From contig NZ_JXKD01000001.1 of NCBI RefSeq assembly GCF_001885765.1, positions 1 through 64,000 of the forward strand: a stretch of DNA of 64,000 nucleotides, in the 5' to 3' direction. Of this stretch, positions 27,644-37,465 are shown one piece after another (positions within the stretch are counted from its first letter, which is position 1; each line of letters starts with the position of its first letter). Origin of the DNA: Enterococcus aquimarinus. GTDB lineage: Bacteria; Bacillota; Bacilli; Lactobacillales; Enterococcaceae. Below the pieces are notes generated by a model. It was not told where the DNA came from. It worked only from the letters and a program-made list of their open reading frames with translations, and did not search any database. Both the position numbers and the translations under genes were made by a program.

Positions 27644-28954
27644 ATGGCAAATCCAACAATTGCAATTGTCGGCCGTCCGAATGTAGGGAAATCGACTCTG
27701 TTTAATCGTATTGCTGGGGAACGTATCTCAATCGTGGAAGATACCCCAGGCGTAACCAGAGACCGGATTTATGCAACAGGAGAGTGGTTAGGCAAAGAAT
27801 TTAGTATTATTGATACCGGTGGGATTGATTTAGGCGATGAACCATTCATGGATCAAATCCGTCACCAAGCCGAAATCGCAATCGAAGAAGCAGACGTCAT
27901 CATTTTTGTCGGAAGCGGACAAGAAGGCGTAACCGATGCCGATGAATTAGTGGCACGTATTTTATTTAAGAGCAACAAACCGGTGATTTTGGCGGTCAAT
28001 AAAGTCGATAATCCTGAGATGCGGAATGAAATTTATGAATTTTATTCGTTAGGATTAGGCGATCCGTACCCTGTATCAGGGAGTCATGGTTTAGGACTAG
28101 GAGACGTCTTAGATGAAGCCATCAGACATTTTAGTACCGAAATCGAACCAGAAGAAGAAGGCGTGATTAAATTTAGTTTAATCGGTCGACCAAACGTTGG
28201 TAAATCTTCATTGATTAACGGAATCTTAGGCGAAGAACGCGTGATTGTTTCAGAAATCGAAGGAACCACACGTGACGCGGTTGATACCCATTTCGTTGGG
28301 GAAAACGGACAGAAATTCACCATGATTGATACTGCCGGGATGCGTAAACGAGGAAAAGTTTACGAAAGTACCGAAAAATATAGTGTCATGCGGGCGATGC
28401 GAGCGATTGAACGCTCAGACATTGTGTTATTCGTCATCAATGCCGAAGAAGGAATTCGCGAGCAAGATAAGCGAATTGCTGGTTACGCACATGAAGCAGG
28501 ACGTGGCTTGATCATCGTTGTGAACAAGTGGGATTTAGTTAAAAAAGATACGAACTCAATGCGTGATTTTGAACAAGAAATTCGCGATGAATTCCAATAC
28601 TTAGACTATGCTCCAATCATTTTTGTCTCAGCTGTGACGAGACAACGCTTGAATAAGCTCCCTGAATTAATTGAAAGAGTGAGTGAAAGCCAAAACTTGC
28701 GGATTCCATCATCCGTCTTAAACGATGTTATTATGGACGCCGTGGCTATTAACCCAACACCAACCGACAAAGGCCGTCGCTTGAAGATTTTCTATTCGAC
28801 ACAAGTTGCGGTAAAACCACCCGCATTTGTAATCTTTGTGAACGAAGAAGAACTGATGCATTTCTCTTACGCACGATTCTTGGAAAACCAAATCCGCAAT
28901 GCCTTTACATTTGAAGGAACGCCGATTCGAATCATTGCGCGTCGAAGAAAATAA
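27644..28954 (+). CDS. der: Ribosome-assembly GTPase Der (EngA)
   Basis: Tandem-GTPase needed for 50S subunit maturation. The 436 residues contain two G domains: the first P-loop is GRPNVGKST near residue 9, the second GRPNVGKSS near 183. Each has its DxxG (DTGG, DTAG) and NKxD (NKVD, NKWD) motifs. A C-terminal KH-like domain (from [15 protein letters not shown]) follows. GGAGG precedes the ATG. Confidence 0.98.
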   Translation: MANPTIAIVGRPNVGKSTLFNRIAGERISIVEDTPGVTRDRIYATGEWLGKEFSIIDTGGIDLGDEPFMDQIRHQAEIAIEEADVIIFVGSGQEGVTDADELVARILFKSNKPVILAVNKVDNPEMRNEIYEFYSLGLGDPYPVSGSHGLGLGDVLDEAIRHFSTEIEPEEEGVIKFSLIGRPNVGKSSLINGILGEERVIVSEIEGTTRDAVDTHFVGENGQKFTMIDTAGMRKRGKVYESTEKYSVMRAMRAIERSDIVLFVINAEEGIREQDKRIAGYAHEAGRGLIIVVNKWDLVKKDTNSMRDFEQEIRDEFQYLDYAPIIFVSAVTRQRLNKLPELIERVSESQNLRIPSSVLNDVIMDAVAINPTPTDKGRRLKIFYSTQVAVKPPAFVIFVNEEELMHFSYARFLENQIRNAFTFEGTPIRIIARRRK

Positions 28955-29069
28955 AGATTTTACCATAGTTGCGATAATTTGACAAAGGAATTTTTATTAT
29001 CCTAAAAAAAAGCCTTTAAATTGTTAAAACCCTTGATATTATAGGGTTCTTGTGATAACGTTATAACAG

Positions 29070-29094
29070 AATATTGATGAGGTAAATCAATATT
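29070..29094 (+). other. Hairpin in the hup leader
   Basis: AATATTGAT (29070-29078) pairs perfectly with ATCAATATT (29086-29094) around a 7-base loop. No T-run follows, so it is not a terminator; it may stabilise the mRNA. Confidence 0.4.
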
Positions 29095-29170
29095 TATTCG
29101 CAATGATTGGACCACTCAATCTTGCGAACATGTCATTCAATAGACCAATTTTCAGGAGGTGAAACCATCC

Positions 29171-29446
29171 ATGGCAAACAAAGCAGAATTAATCGAAAAA
29201 GTTGCATCAGCAACAAACTTAACAAAAAAAGACGCGACTGCAGCAGTTGACGCTGTATTCTCAACAATTCAAGACGCTTTAGCTAACGGCGAAAAAGTTC
29301 AATTAATCGGTTTTGGTAACTTCGAAGTACGCTCTCGTGCAGCGCGTAAAGGACGTAACCCTCAAACTGGCGAAGAGATCCAAATCCCTGAAAGCAAAGT
29401 ACCTGCATTCAAACCGGGCAAAGCTCTTAAAGACGCAGTGAAATAG
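29171..29446 (+). CDS. hup: DNA-binding protein HU
   Basis: Abundant histone-like protein that bends DNA. The 91 residues are standard. The DNA-binding arm signature [19 protein letters not shown] is intact. AGGAGGTGA before ATG 29171 decides the start; four earlier codons are open. Its position after der is conserved. The accessory island begins directly behind it. Confidence 0.98.
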   Translation: MANKAELIEKVASATNLTKKDATAAVDAVFSTIQDALANGEKVQLIGFGNFEVRSRAARKGRNPQTGEEIQIPESKVPAFKPGKALKDAVK

Positions 29447-29454
29447 ACAGATTA

Positions 29455-29493
29455 AAAGAACGTTGATACCTTGGGGTTTCAATGTTCTTTTTG
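29455..29493 (+). terminator. Terminator of hup
   Basis: AAAGAACGTTGA pairs with TTCAATGTTCTTT (one G:T pair), followed by T. Confidence 0.85.
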
Positions 29494-29937
29494 TTTATAT
29501 TTAGATGGTGAAGGGGCAAGGAAAGGGCAAGTTATCTAAAGATATGAGGGTAGAGAATAAATAATTATAAATTGTGGATAGATTATAGATTTAAACCTAC
29601 TAAATCATTTAAATGTATGGAGTATTATTCAGAATGGGGTTTTTAATTCCATGGAAATATAATGAACTATTTTCGTTTGTACTTTTTAGATCGAAAAAAT
29701 TGAGTTATTATTTAATCGTAAATTTCAAGTTTAAATTAGCCATCCTTGGTGACTAAAAAATTCTGTACCACTATTGATCAATTGTTATGAAAGGTAGTGA
29801 ATCCTTGATAATGAGCTGAGGTATGGTAATCTGCCGATGGGATGGCCTCAGGTCAGCTCCCAGACAACAAACCATGCCGAGGAAGGCTCGTTGTCAAGGG
29901 CAACTGGATATGGTGTCATAAACAGACCTTATAATTT
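29494..29937. other. Gene-free AT-rich stretch at the island edge
   Basis: I see no intact gene. The first 300 bases are very AT-rich. From about 29820 the GC content rises and one plus-strand frame stays open for roughly 40 codons (GNLPMGWPQVSSQ... to the stop before 29970), which could be another gene fragment. It is not recognised. Confidence 0.4.
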
Positions 29938-30454
29938 TTGTCTAGAAAAGTGTTGCCATTCCAGTTAGACAAGTGTGATGAAGAAGAGGGTTATTGGACT
30001 TTTCTTGAAGAGATGTATCCTCAGATTACCTATTCGTCTGAGGATGAATATCTATTTTTAAGAAGAGTTGCTGAACCGAACTCTTTTATACTAAGCGCCA
30101 CTTTAGAAATATGTGGATTCAACAAAGGTGGTATCGTACGTGGATCAACGCTCGCAGATCTTCCTTATTATGAAGAATTCGAAATTGAACGCATCCCCCG
30201 GTATAAGATGGTTTCATAACTTTCAAGCCTTGCGGTTCTTGGCGAAATAAGTATCAGTGGTACGATACAAAAGGTTGAGGAGCTGGCTAGCGTTCTGCAA
30301 GTATGTCTTGACAGTGGTGCACAAAGAAGGTTCTGATTCCGATAACTTCCGCAGCTGAACTGGGCACAGTACCAGCTGATCTTATTGGAGCGTTTAGCTT
30401 GATATTTTATTCAACTCCGCAGGAAGCAGTATTTAAAGCTTTGGGTGTGGAATA
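29938..30454 (+). pseudogene. brxL: Remnant of a BREX brxL gene (Lon-like protein C-terminus)
   Basis: After an in-frame TAA at 30217-30219 the same frame reads SSLAVLGEISISGTIQKVEE and continues to LDSGA. Then a frameshift near 30320 leads to VLIPITSAAELGTVPADL and the ending YSTPQEAVFKALGVE. These are the closing segments of BrxL, the Lon-like AAA+ protein of BREX phage-defence systems. The first 93 codons (29938-30219, TTG start) are in frame but I do not recognise them; they may be another piece of brxL or of a fused neighbour. Stop, frameshift and missing N-terminus make it dead. No other brx/pgl gene is present. Confidence 0.75.
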
Positions 30455-30483
30455 ACTTCCATCTATGACTGGGGGAATTAGAT

Positions 30484-31326
30484 TTGGCAAAAATATCAAA
30501 TATTGAAAAAGGTGTCTTCCTAAGCTTGTTCAATCGAGCTGGGTATGTTCTTAATTTTTCCACAGACTCATTTAACGTGTTCACACAAAGCAGTATTGGA
30601 ATTCCTTTATGTGAACACTATGGATTATCAAAAGGGAAATCATTAACAGCTTATGTCAATGAAGCGAAGGAACATGAAGTGATCAAATTACTAAGCGACT
30701 TACTTGAATACTATGAGTCGTATTATCAATCAGAGATAGATAGCGATGAGGATTCCTATAGTGGAATACTAAATAAGGAGTATCAAGCATATTACAAGAG
30801 ATGCCGCGCTGTAATGGATAGAATAAAACTCAATATAACCCCTTTCACAGACGCAGGAGAAACATTAAAAGAGAAGTTTTCAAGTGACTACGTTTCTGCT
30901 CAGATTGACATTATGCTTAAAATGCAGAGTGAAAATCCAACCGAGGCAATAGGGAAATCCAAAGAGTTTATAGAGAGTTGTTGCAAAACAATTCTTGAAT
31001 CAAGTCAGGAACCTGTTAATAAAGATTGGAATGTTAGTCAGTTGGTAAAAGCAACTATGAAGTTCTTAGAAATCTCAACAGATAACGTCGATGAAAGTAC
31101 ATCTGAAAGTCGAACCGTTAAAGCAATTCTAGGTAATCTTCACGGTGTAGCTGGAAATATCGCGGAGCTAAGAAATGCGTATGGAAGTGGTCATGGGAAA
31201 AGTGCAACTTATAAAGGGTTGACCGTGCGTCACGCTAAATTAGCTGTAGGCAGTAGTATCACACTTGTTAACTATTTGTGGGATACATATGAGTGGAGAA
31301 AAGAAAATGGTCGTATCATAATTTAA
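30484..31326 (+). CDS. Abortive infection family protein with Abi C-terminal domain
   Basis: Likely phage-defence protein. The 280 residues end in an Abi C-terminus domain (about 195-275): RTVKAILGNLHGVAGNIAEL, then RNAYGSGHGKSATYKGL and the following helix with RHAKLAVGSSITLV. The RN...GxGHGK pattern is the recognisable core. The N-terminal half is helical and unrecognised. The start is TTG 30484 behind GGGGGAA. It is free-standing, directly after the brxL remnant, and uses many AGA and ATA codons unlike the core genes. Solitary genes with this domain are common in defence islands; mode of action unknown. Confidence 0.65.
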   Translation: MAKISNIEKGVFLSLFNRAGYVLNFSTDSFNVFTQSSIGIPLCEHYGLSKGKSLTAYVNEAKEHEVIKLLSDLLEYYESYYQSEIDSDEDSYSGILNKEYQAYYKRCRAVMDRIKLNITPFTDAGETLKEKFSSDYVSAQIDIMLKMQSENPTEAIGKSKEFIESCCKTILESSQEPVNKDWNVSQLVKATMKFLEISTDNVDESTSESRTVKAILGNLHGVAGNIAELRNAYGSGHGKSATYKGLTVRHAKLAVGSSITLVNYLWDTYEWRKENGRIII

Positions 31327-31373
31327 ATTCACTCAATTTATTGCATGAATAGTTTCCTTAGACGGAAACGCAT

Positions 31374-31470
31374 AGTGGACATGTTTCCACAAACGAGCAA
31401 AATGATCAAAAATAGGATAGAAATGTTTCCTCATACGGATAAATGTAAAAAAACACTAAAGACATCAAGA
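31374..31470. repeat. Diverged direct repeat, copy A
   Basis: About 95 bases that align with 39294-39390 over their whole length with short gaps. Shared blocks are GTGGA, CCACAAAC, ATCAAAAATAG, AGAA, CATAC and AAGACATCAA. Inside lie two copies of GTTTCC followed by (A/T)CA(A/T)AC, 42 bases apart. It follows the Abi gene. Confidence 0.55.
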
Positions 31471-31556
31471 TGAGCCTATCGGGCCAAGTTGAGACGGTAG
31501 TATTGATGTCAAGAGTTGAGAAGTAAGAGTTTAATAAGATAAGTAAATAAAGGCTT

Positions 31557-31606
31557 TCCGTGATTTGAGGTCTGGTTCTAAGCCAGAAGGATAATCACGG
31601 ATTTTT
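31557..31606 (+). terminator. Terminator-like hairpin downstream of the Abi gene
   Basis: TCCGTGATT (31557-31565) pairs perfectly with AATCACGGA (31593-31601), followed by five T. The loop holds a second small stem (TCTGG/CCAGA). Confidence 0.7.
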
Positions 31607-31846
31607 GTTTTGAGGGAAAATATCTAAGATTGGTGAATTAGAGAAATTATAAGCCGATATAATTATTGATGTGATGAGTTGATAAGATAGTTGTCTAAAT
31701 AATTATGAGTTGACAAGATATATGTTAATTTTAGTGACAATAAACGATAGCAAACAATACAAAACACATTGAAAAACACTGAAAACTATGCTAAGATGTA
31801 TAATAAGATGGTATCAAACTATACTGACTGATCTTGAGGTGATGAA
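31607..31846. other. AT-rich control region before the restriction-modification cluster
   Basis: No gene is seen. It contains TTGACA near 31712 and a TATAAT at about 31800 without a matching -35 box, so the promoter of the cluster probably lies here but I cannot place it. Confidence 0.4.
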
Positions 31847-32038
31847 ATGATAGAGCAGAATGAGAAGTGGATAAATATCGATGAGGCTGCTGAATACTTA
31901 GGTGTTAAGCAAGGAACCTTGCGCAGTTGGATTCGTAAAGGCAAAGGGCTACCCGCACATAAAATCGGAAAACAATGGAAGTTTAAGTGTACTGAGTTAG
32001 ACGCTTGGGTTAAGAGTGGTAAGAGTGCTATTGAGTGA
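31847..32038 (+). CDS. Small helix-turn-helix (excisionase-type) DNA-binding protein
   Basis: The 63 residues form one MerR/excisionase-type helix-turn-helix (INIDEAAEYLGVKQGTLRSW followed by IRKGKGLPAHKIGKQWKF and a final helix). Such proteins often sit first in methyltransferase operons, so a role as the controller of the cluster is likely. No integrase is nearby, so excision is unlikely. The TGAGGTGATGA region gives the ribosome site. Its end overlaps possible starts of the next gene. Confidence 0.75.
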   Translation: MIEQNEKWINIDEAAEYLGVKQGTLRSWIRKGKGLPAHKIGKQWKFKCTELDAWVKSGKSAIE

Positions 32039-32066
32039 GACCGAAGAAAGAGAGGCAACATATAAA

Positions 32067-33533
32067 ATGGATTTAGGCCAAGTATTTACAAATAGTATTG
32101 TAGCAAAATATATGGCGTCTCTATTTGATCTTGATAAGAATGATTCTATTCTTGATCCTTGTTTTGGAGATGGTGCATTTCTGAAGGCTTGTATGTATCA
32201 AGGATATAATAATATTAGTGGATATGAATTGGATGAGAATCTTTTTAATGAGGTACGAACGGTATATCCGACACTCAATTTATTTAATAAAGATTTTTTA
32301 AGTCTAAACAGTGATATGAAATTCGATGGAGTTATTATGAATCCTCCCTACATAAGACAAGAAAAAATAGATGATTTAAAGCAATATGGAGTCACAAAAG
32401 AAATATTACGGAAAAATAGGATTTATGAAACTCTACCTAAGACAGCTAATCTCTATATGTATTTCATACTTAAAGCAATTGAATTATTGAAAAATAATGG
32501 TCAGTTGGTAGTCATCTTTCCGAGTAGCTGGCTAAAAACTCGAAGTGGTAAAGGTTTTGAAAAAACACTCTACTCACAATGTACTATGAAACAACAGATA
32601 CATGTTTCCGGAGAGGTCTTTGAAAAAGAAGCGTTAGTAGATGTTGTGATTTTGCATTTGTTGAAGGGTAAGACTTCAGTTGTGCCCCAGTTTAGAAACT
32701 TAGAAATAAGAAGTGGTGAGCTTATTGATAAGAAACTTCTACCTGTTGAAAAGAAAGATTTGAATTTCAGTACAGATTTCTCGAAGTACGCACAAGTAAG
32801 ACGCGGATTGACAACTGGCTTTAATGCCATGTTTATTAATCCTGGTTTTAAAGAAAATGTATCTAAAGAAAAGCTTGTACCTATTATCTCCTCCCCTAAA
32901 TCTATCAAAGGGTTTAGTACTGAAACTGCCGAGGTAGATATGTTACTTTCATTATCCATAGATGACAAATTAAATGATGAAGTCAACGATTATCTTACTA
33001 ACTGGAAAGAATCAATCCTAGAAGAATCCTCGCCAAAAACTTTATATGAAAAAATACAACAGGGTTCTCCTTGGTATACTATAAAGCCAATAGATAGTAA
33101 AGGAATTTTATTCAGTTATTTTGTACGAAATGATATGAAGTTTATTGACAACGAAAAAGGAACATTAGTAAGAGATAATTTTTATGTTATTTATCCTAAA
33201 ATTGATAAAACGCTATTGTTCGGTTTGCTCAACAATTACTATACATATTTTCAACTTGAGAAATCAGGTAAGAAGTATGGTGCAGGATTATTAAAATTAC
33301 AGCGTTATGATATAGAGGATTTAATGTTTCCTGATATCTCTTTGATTTCTCAGCATGATAAAGAGGAAATATGTAAGCTGTCTGAAAAGTTGTTATTCGG
33401 AAATGATATTTCTTATATTAGAAAGATTACATCAATTATTTCTTCTTACTCAACTATGAGTTATGAAGAAATAACTGATCAGTTTACTGAACTGAAAAAA
33501 CACAGATTGGAGGGATATACTAATGGCAATTAG
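32067..33533 (+). CDS. Eco57I-type adenine-N6 DNA methyltransferase
   Basis: Predicted adenine methyltransferase. From ATG 32067 the protein has 488 residues: the conserved start LGQVFT, AdoMet motif I LDPCFGDGAF (29-38) and catalytic motif IV NPPY (92-95). The C-terminal 250 residues probably hold the target-recognition region. No nuclease motif is seen in it. Earlier starts (TTG 32031, GTG 32016) overlap the HTH gene and are possible. The gene is AT-rich and overlaps the next methyltransferase by 11 bases. Confidence 0.88.
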   Translation: MDLGQVFTNSIVAKYMASLFDLDKNDSILDPCFGDGAFLKACMYQGYNNISGYELDENLFNEVRTVYPTLNLFNKDFLSLNSDMKFDGVIMNPPYIRQEKIDDLKQYGVTKEILRKNRIYETLPKTANLYMYFILKAIELLKNNGQLVVIFPSSWLKTRSGKGFEKTLYSQCTMKQQIHVSGEVFEKEALVDVVILHLLKGKTSVVPQFRNLEIRSGELIDKKLLPVEKKDLNFSTDFSKYAQVRRGLTTGFNAMFINPGFKENVSKEKLVPIISSPKSIKGFSTETAEVDMLLSLSIDDKLNDEVNDYLTNWKESILEESSPKTLYEKIQQGSPWYTIKPIDSKGILFSYFVRNDMKFIDNEKGTLVRDNFYVIYPKIDKTLLFGLLNNYYTYFQLEKSGKKYGAGLLKLQRYDIEDLMFPDISLISQHDKEEICKLSEKLLFGNDISYIRKITSIISSYSTMSYEEITDQFTELKKHRLEGYTNGN

Positions 33534-34608
33534 CGTCGCAAGTCTATTTTCTGGAGGTGGAGGGTTAGACCTTGGGTTTAAAAAAGCAGGGTTTGATATT
33601 CAATGGGCTATAGATAATAATAAAAACGCGGTATCGACTTACATAGCAAATATCGGGAACCACATTATTTGTGAAGACATAAATGCCATTGACTTGGCAA
33701 CTGTGCCACATGTAGATGTTGTTATAGGTGGGCCACCTTGTCAATCATTTTCTCTTGCGGGTAAAAGGGATGTTGAAGATGAGAGGGGCCAATTAGTTTG
33801 GAGATATATTCAAATTATCGAGCACATAGAACCAAAAGCGTTTGTCTTTGAAAATGTAACAGGTCTTCTTTCAGCTAAAAACGCTAAGGGAGAAAAGGTT
33901 ATTGAACTCTTAAAAAGTGCTTTTATTGAAATAGGCTATTCAATTTCTACTAAGGTAGTGAATACGGCTGATTACGGGATTCCTCAAAAAAGGAAAAGGG
34001 TTATTATTGTGGGATTGAGGAACGGAGAGCCTTTTGAATTTCCTGCTGCAACGCATAGTGAAGATGGCTCTAATTTCAAACGTTATGTGAGTGTTGAGGA
34101 AGCACTTGGAGACTTACCTTTAGCTGTAAGCGATGAAAAAGAGACAACAAAATATTTGGTTGAACCTCAAAGTGAATATCAAAAAATCATGAGAGGAAAA
34201 GGTGAAATTACGGAACATTTCATTCCTCAGATGAGTGAGCTCGATAAATATATCATTTCGCATGTTAAGCCTGGCGGAAATTATATGGATATTCCTGCAG
34301 ACGTGAATTCTGCAAGAATCAAGAGACTACAGAGAGATGGCGGACACACAACTTGTTACGGTCGCCTAAGGCCAGATGCACCATCGTATACAATTAACAC
34401 TTACTTTAACAGGCCGAATGTTGGGTGCAATATACATTATTCTGCAGACCGTCTAATAACTGTTAGAGAAGCACTGAGATTACAATCCTTTCCCGATTCA
34501 TATAAATTAGTTTCATCGAGTAAGCAAGGTAAAAATCTTATTGTAGGAAATGCTGTGCCACCAATATTGGCAGAAATTATTGCCAATAAATTAAAAGAGT
34601 ACATTTAG
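33523..34608 (+). CDS. DNA (cytosine-5) methyltransferase
   Basis: Adds a methyl group to C5 of cytosine at a specific site. The 361 residues contain motif I SLFSGGGGLDLGF, the catalytic Cys73 in GGPPCQSFS, motif VI ENV (110-112), motif VIII QKRKRVIIVG, and the closing motifs TVREALRLQSFPD and VGNAVPP. The target-recognition region lies at about 190-300. Start ATG 33523 lies inside the end of the preceding methyltransferase, so the two are coupled. Confidence 0.96.
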   Translation: MAISVASLFSGGGGLDLGFKKAGFDIQWAIDNNKNAVSTYIANIGNHIICEDINAIDLATVPHVDVVIGGPPCQSFSLAGKRDVEDERGQLVWRYIQIIEHIEPKAFVFENVTGLLSAKNAKGEKVIELLKSAFIEIGYSISTKVVNTADYGIPQKRKRVIIVGLRNGEPFEFPAATHSEDGSNFKRYVSVEEALGDLPLAVSDEKETTKYLVEPQSEYQKIMRGKGEITEHFIPQMSELDKYIISHVKPGGNYMDIPADVNSARIKRLQRDGGHTTCYGRLRPDAPSYTINTYFNRPNVGCNIHYSADRLITVREALRLQSFPDSYKLVSSSKQGKNLIVGNAVPPILAEIIANKLKEYI

Positions 34609-34619
34609 GAGGAGAGCTT

Positions 34620-37172
34620 ATGTGGATTTCATATTCTGATTCAGAAGTAAATAAATTTCATCCTGTGTGTGAGAGAGCATTGAATCGTGCTCTTCTCTTA
34701 CTTGAAAAAGAAAGCGAATATAGAGTTTTACATCATCAATATACAGGCTCTCTGGAGATGGATTACGTTATACAAAACATCATTACAGGAAAATATCTCT
34801 GTGTTGTTGAAGTTAAAAGAACCCCTTCTGATATCCATAGTGCGAGATATCAGTTCCAAGCCATGTCATATGTACAAATGAATGCTAACGAATCGGAGAA
34901 ACCCTTCTATATCCTTACTAATTTAGAATATGCTTTTGCTTTCAGATATGATTCAAATAGGCCTCGTGTTTTTCAGCAAATGCTAAAGCCAGGGCTTTCG
35001 AACATAGGCAGTTTTGTTGACGATGATGAAGAAACATTTACTAGTAAATTAGCGGAATATTTTAAAGAGAGAATTAATGAATATTGTAACAACACTTATG
35101 AGTACCTAGTGACTTTAGAAGAATTTGCTGAACACATGGAAAAACTTAAAGGTCAGCCGAAAAAGTGGAAAAGCTACTTGGCAGTATCACTCTATGAATA
35201 CATTCGAGGGGCATTTACATTTTTAAACAGAAATGATTTGCCAGATATAAGAGTATTTCACAATAATATTGCACGTATTTGTAATGAAGCTGCTAGAGTA
35301 AATTTTAAAGATATTTTTGATTACTCTGAAGATAAGTTTGAAAATGAAACTAATGTGGAGAACTCTTCTCTAATCAATCTATATGATTTCGGCAACCAAA
35401 ACATTTCGGGAGATTCTGTTTCTGGTATTTTGCATCAGATAGTTTCCGCAGGTCATGAACATGAAGGAGAGGTACCGACTGATTTAGAATTAGGGCGAAT
35501 AGTTGCTGAATTAGCAAAATATATTAATGGGAATTTAGATGTCAATGACCTGCTATGTGATCCTGCTGCGGGCAGTGGTAACTTAGTAAGTGCAGCAGTA
35601 GAGACGCTAAACTTAAGACCAACACAGATACTTGTAAATGACTGGAATCCAAGACTTTTAGAATTATTATCTTTGAGACTAGGATTAAATTTCGCAAGAA
35701 CTGTTTCTCGTGATAATTCCCCTAAAATACATAATAGTAATATTGTTGATTTGGAAAACAGTTTTTTTGAGAATGTAAAAATCATTGTAATGAATCCGCC
35801 TTTTGTGGCTGGAATTAATTGTGTAGAGAGAAAACAAGAAATTTATAGAAAAATATGCTCTTTGACGGGTGAAAATTCTAGTATAAATATTGGCCAAATG
35901 CCTTTGGAAGCTCCCTTCCTTGAATTAATAACTCACTTAATTAAGCCAGGAACAACAATTGCCTGTGTGTTTCCAAAAACTCATCTAATGGCTCGAGGTA
36001 ATGAAGCACAGCTAATTAGGAGGTTAATTCTTAATAATCTGGGCTTAAGAGTAGTTTTTACATACCCAGGTAATGAAATATTTGATGAAGTTGTTAAGGA
36101 TACCTGCGTTCTAGTAGGTAAAGCAATGCACCCTAGTGATTCTATAGAAGTAATATCTAGTTATGAGAAGATACCAGATTTAGATACACATCGTTTTTCA
36201 CGATCCTTATCAAATGAATTTACAGTTGACTTTACATCAATGATGCCCGGTGTTGTAGCAAAAAAAGTAACGATTGATGAATTGAGAAATAGCATTACAG
36301 ATGGTTGGCGTTCTTTGAATAGTGAAATGGTTGATGCAATTTCTTTTGTTAAGGCGAACTTCGAGACTGCTCCATTAATGAGAACTTTAGGGGAGTATGA
36401 TTTTATAGTTAGGCCTAAACGTGGTAATGCAGGGAATAACGGTGGCAGCGATATCATGTTTTTTAAATCAAGAGAAGATTTGTATAGACAATTTAGAAAT
36501 AGAGGCGTAGTTCTTAAAGCTGGAATGAGAAATGCGAGATTAGATACTCTTGATATCGGTGAGGGTGACTCAGAATTTTTGGACGTGACATCAAACGATG
36601 AACAAATAATAGACGAAATTATAGATTCTTATATTCAATTACCTGCTCGTGGAGGTAGACAACAAAGACAAGAGAAAACACATCAAGAGTGGAAACGAAT
36701 TCTACAAAGAGAAAGTCGCAATGGGTTCGGTCAAAATTCTGTTCTTGTTCCTCGTGCCATTAGAACGTCAGGTAAAGCGTATTTATCTACAAAACAGGTA
36801 TTTGTTTCAACTAATTTTGTTGTATATACAATGTCAACTTACGAGGAAGCATTGTTGCTGTCTACTTGGATGACAACCATTTTTTATCAGTTGATTTGTG
36901 AAGTAACATCTAAAGACCAAGAAGGGATGAGGAAGATGGAGGTTGCTGATATTAATACCACTTTTATTCCTCAACTTGATATGATTTCTTTAAATACTCG
37001 GAATCGAATAAATGAAATAAAAGATGAAATCGTATTTCTTAATTTAAAGAATCCCGAAATTAGAGATATCGATAAAATATGGGCTGAAGAACTGTTTGGC
37101 GATGAGGCTAACGTAATTTTAGATACAGCACAAAGTTTATTAAGTTTCTTGGCACACAAAAGGAATTCATAA
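34620..37172 (+). CDS. Single-chain restriction nuclease-methyltransferase (type IIG/N6-methylase)
   Basis: The 850-residue protein combines cutting and methylating. The N-terminal domain looks like a PD-(D/E)xK nuclease, with Asp48 and EVK at 64-66. A helical connector follows (about 150-290). The methyltransferase has motif I DPAAGSGN near 313 and motif IV NPPF near 391. The C-terminal 300 residues are probably the recognition domain. AGGAGAG precedes the ATG. It lies 11 bases after the cytosine methyltransferase, so it belongs to the same operon. This is the only obvious nuclease matching the two separate methyltransferases. Confidence 0.82.
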   Translation: MWISYSDSEVNKFHPVCERALNRALLLLEKESEYRVLHHQYTGSLEMDYVIQNIITGKYLCVVEVKRTPSDIHSARYQFQAMSYVQMNANESEKPFYILTNLEYAFAFRYDSNRPRVFQQMLKPGLSNIGSFVDDDEETFTSKLAEYFKERINEYCNNTYEYLVTLEEFAEHMEKLKGQPKKWKSYLAVSLYEYIRGAFTFLNRNDLPDIRVFHNNIARICNEAARVNFKDIFDYSEDKFENETNVENSSLINLYDFGNQNISGDSVSGILHQIVSAGHEHEGEVPTDLELGRIVAELAKYINGNLDVNDLLCDPAAGSGNLVSAAVETLNLRPTQILVNDWNPRLLELLSLRLGLNFARTVSRDNSPKIHNSNIVDLENSFFENVKIIVMNPPFVAGINCVERKQEIYRKICSLTGENSSINIGQMPLEAPFLELITHLIKPGTTIACVFPKTHLMARGNEAQLIRRLILNNLGLRVVFTYPGNEIFDEVVKDTCVLVGKAMHPSDSIEVISSYEKIPDLDTHRFSRSLSNEFTVDFTSMMPGVVAKKVTIDELRNSITDGWRSLNSEMVDAISFVKANFETAPLMRTLGEYDFIVRPKRGNAGNNGGSDIMFFKSREDLYRQFRNRGVVLKAGMRNARLDTLDIGEGDSEFLDVTSNDEQIIDEIIDSYIQLPARGGRQQRQEKTHQEWKRILQRESRNGFGQNSVLVPRAIRTSGKAYLSTKQVFVSTNFVVYTMSTYEEALLLSTWMTTIFYQLICEVTSKDQEGMRKMEVADINTTFIPQLDMISLNTRNRINEIKDEIVFLNLKNPEIRDIDKIWAEELFGDEANVILDTAQSLLSFLAHKRNS

Positions 37173-37252
37173 AAGCATAATTGGTAGTATTAGATGGCTG
37201 GCGGGATTGTATTGGATTTATAAAATTTTTTTAATTAATAGGAGGCATCGCA

Positions 37253-37465
37253 ATGAAACGATTATGTTTTGGTACACTTATGCACATATTGTATCAAGCT
37301 CGTAACCAGAAAGTTACGAATGATTCGTTGTGCGATGCCATCTTCTCTTCTTATTCTCAAACAACAAATTCTTTTGATACTTCCCTGCCTGGACACCTCA
37401 AAAGTGGCCGGAATAATGTACCTCCGGATGTGATTATCGCTGCAACAAATGAAAACCAACATTAA
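37253..37465 (+). CDS. Short hypothetical protein, 70 aa, probably a truncated N-terminus
   Basis: I do not recognise this protein. It begins MKRLCFGTLMHILYQAR behind an excellent GGAGGC site and contains LPGHLKSGRNNVPPDVI, which looks like the start of a longer globular protein. It stops abruptly at ENQH inside the first codons of the HNH gene, which uses another frame. A deletion that joined two genes would explain this. Confidence 0.5.
   Translation: MKRLCFGTLMHILYQARNQKVTNDSLCDAIFSSYSQTTNSFDTSLPGHLKSGRNNVPPDVIIAATNENQH

Noticed and set aside
31847-32038. HTH protein as a true excisionase marking an integrative element
   Set aside because: No integrase, attachment sites or transfer genes are nearby; an operon regulator is more plausible.
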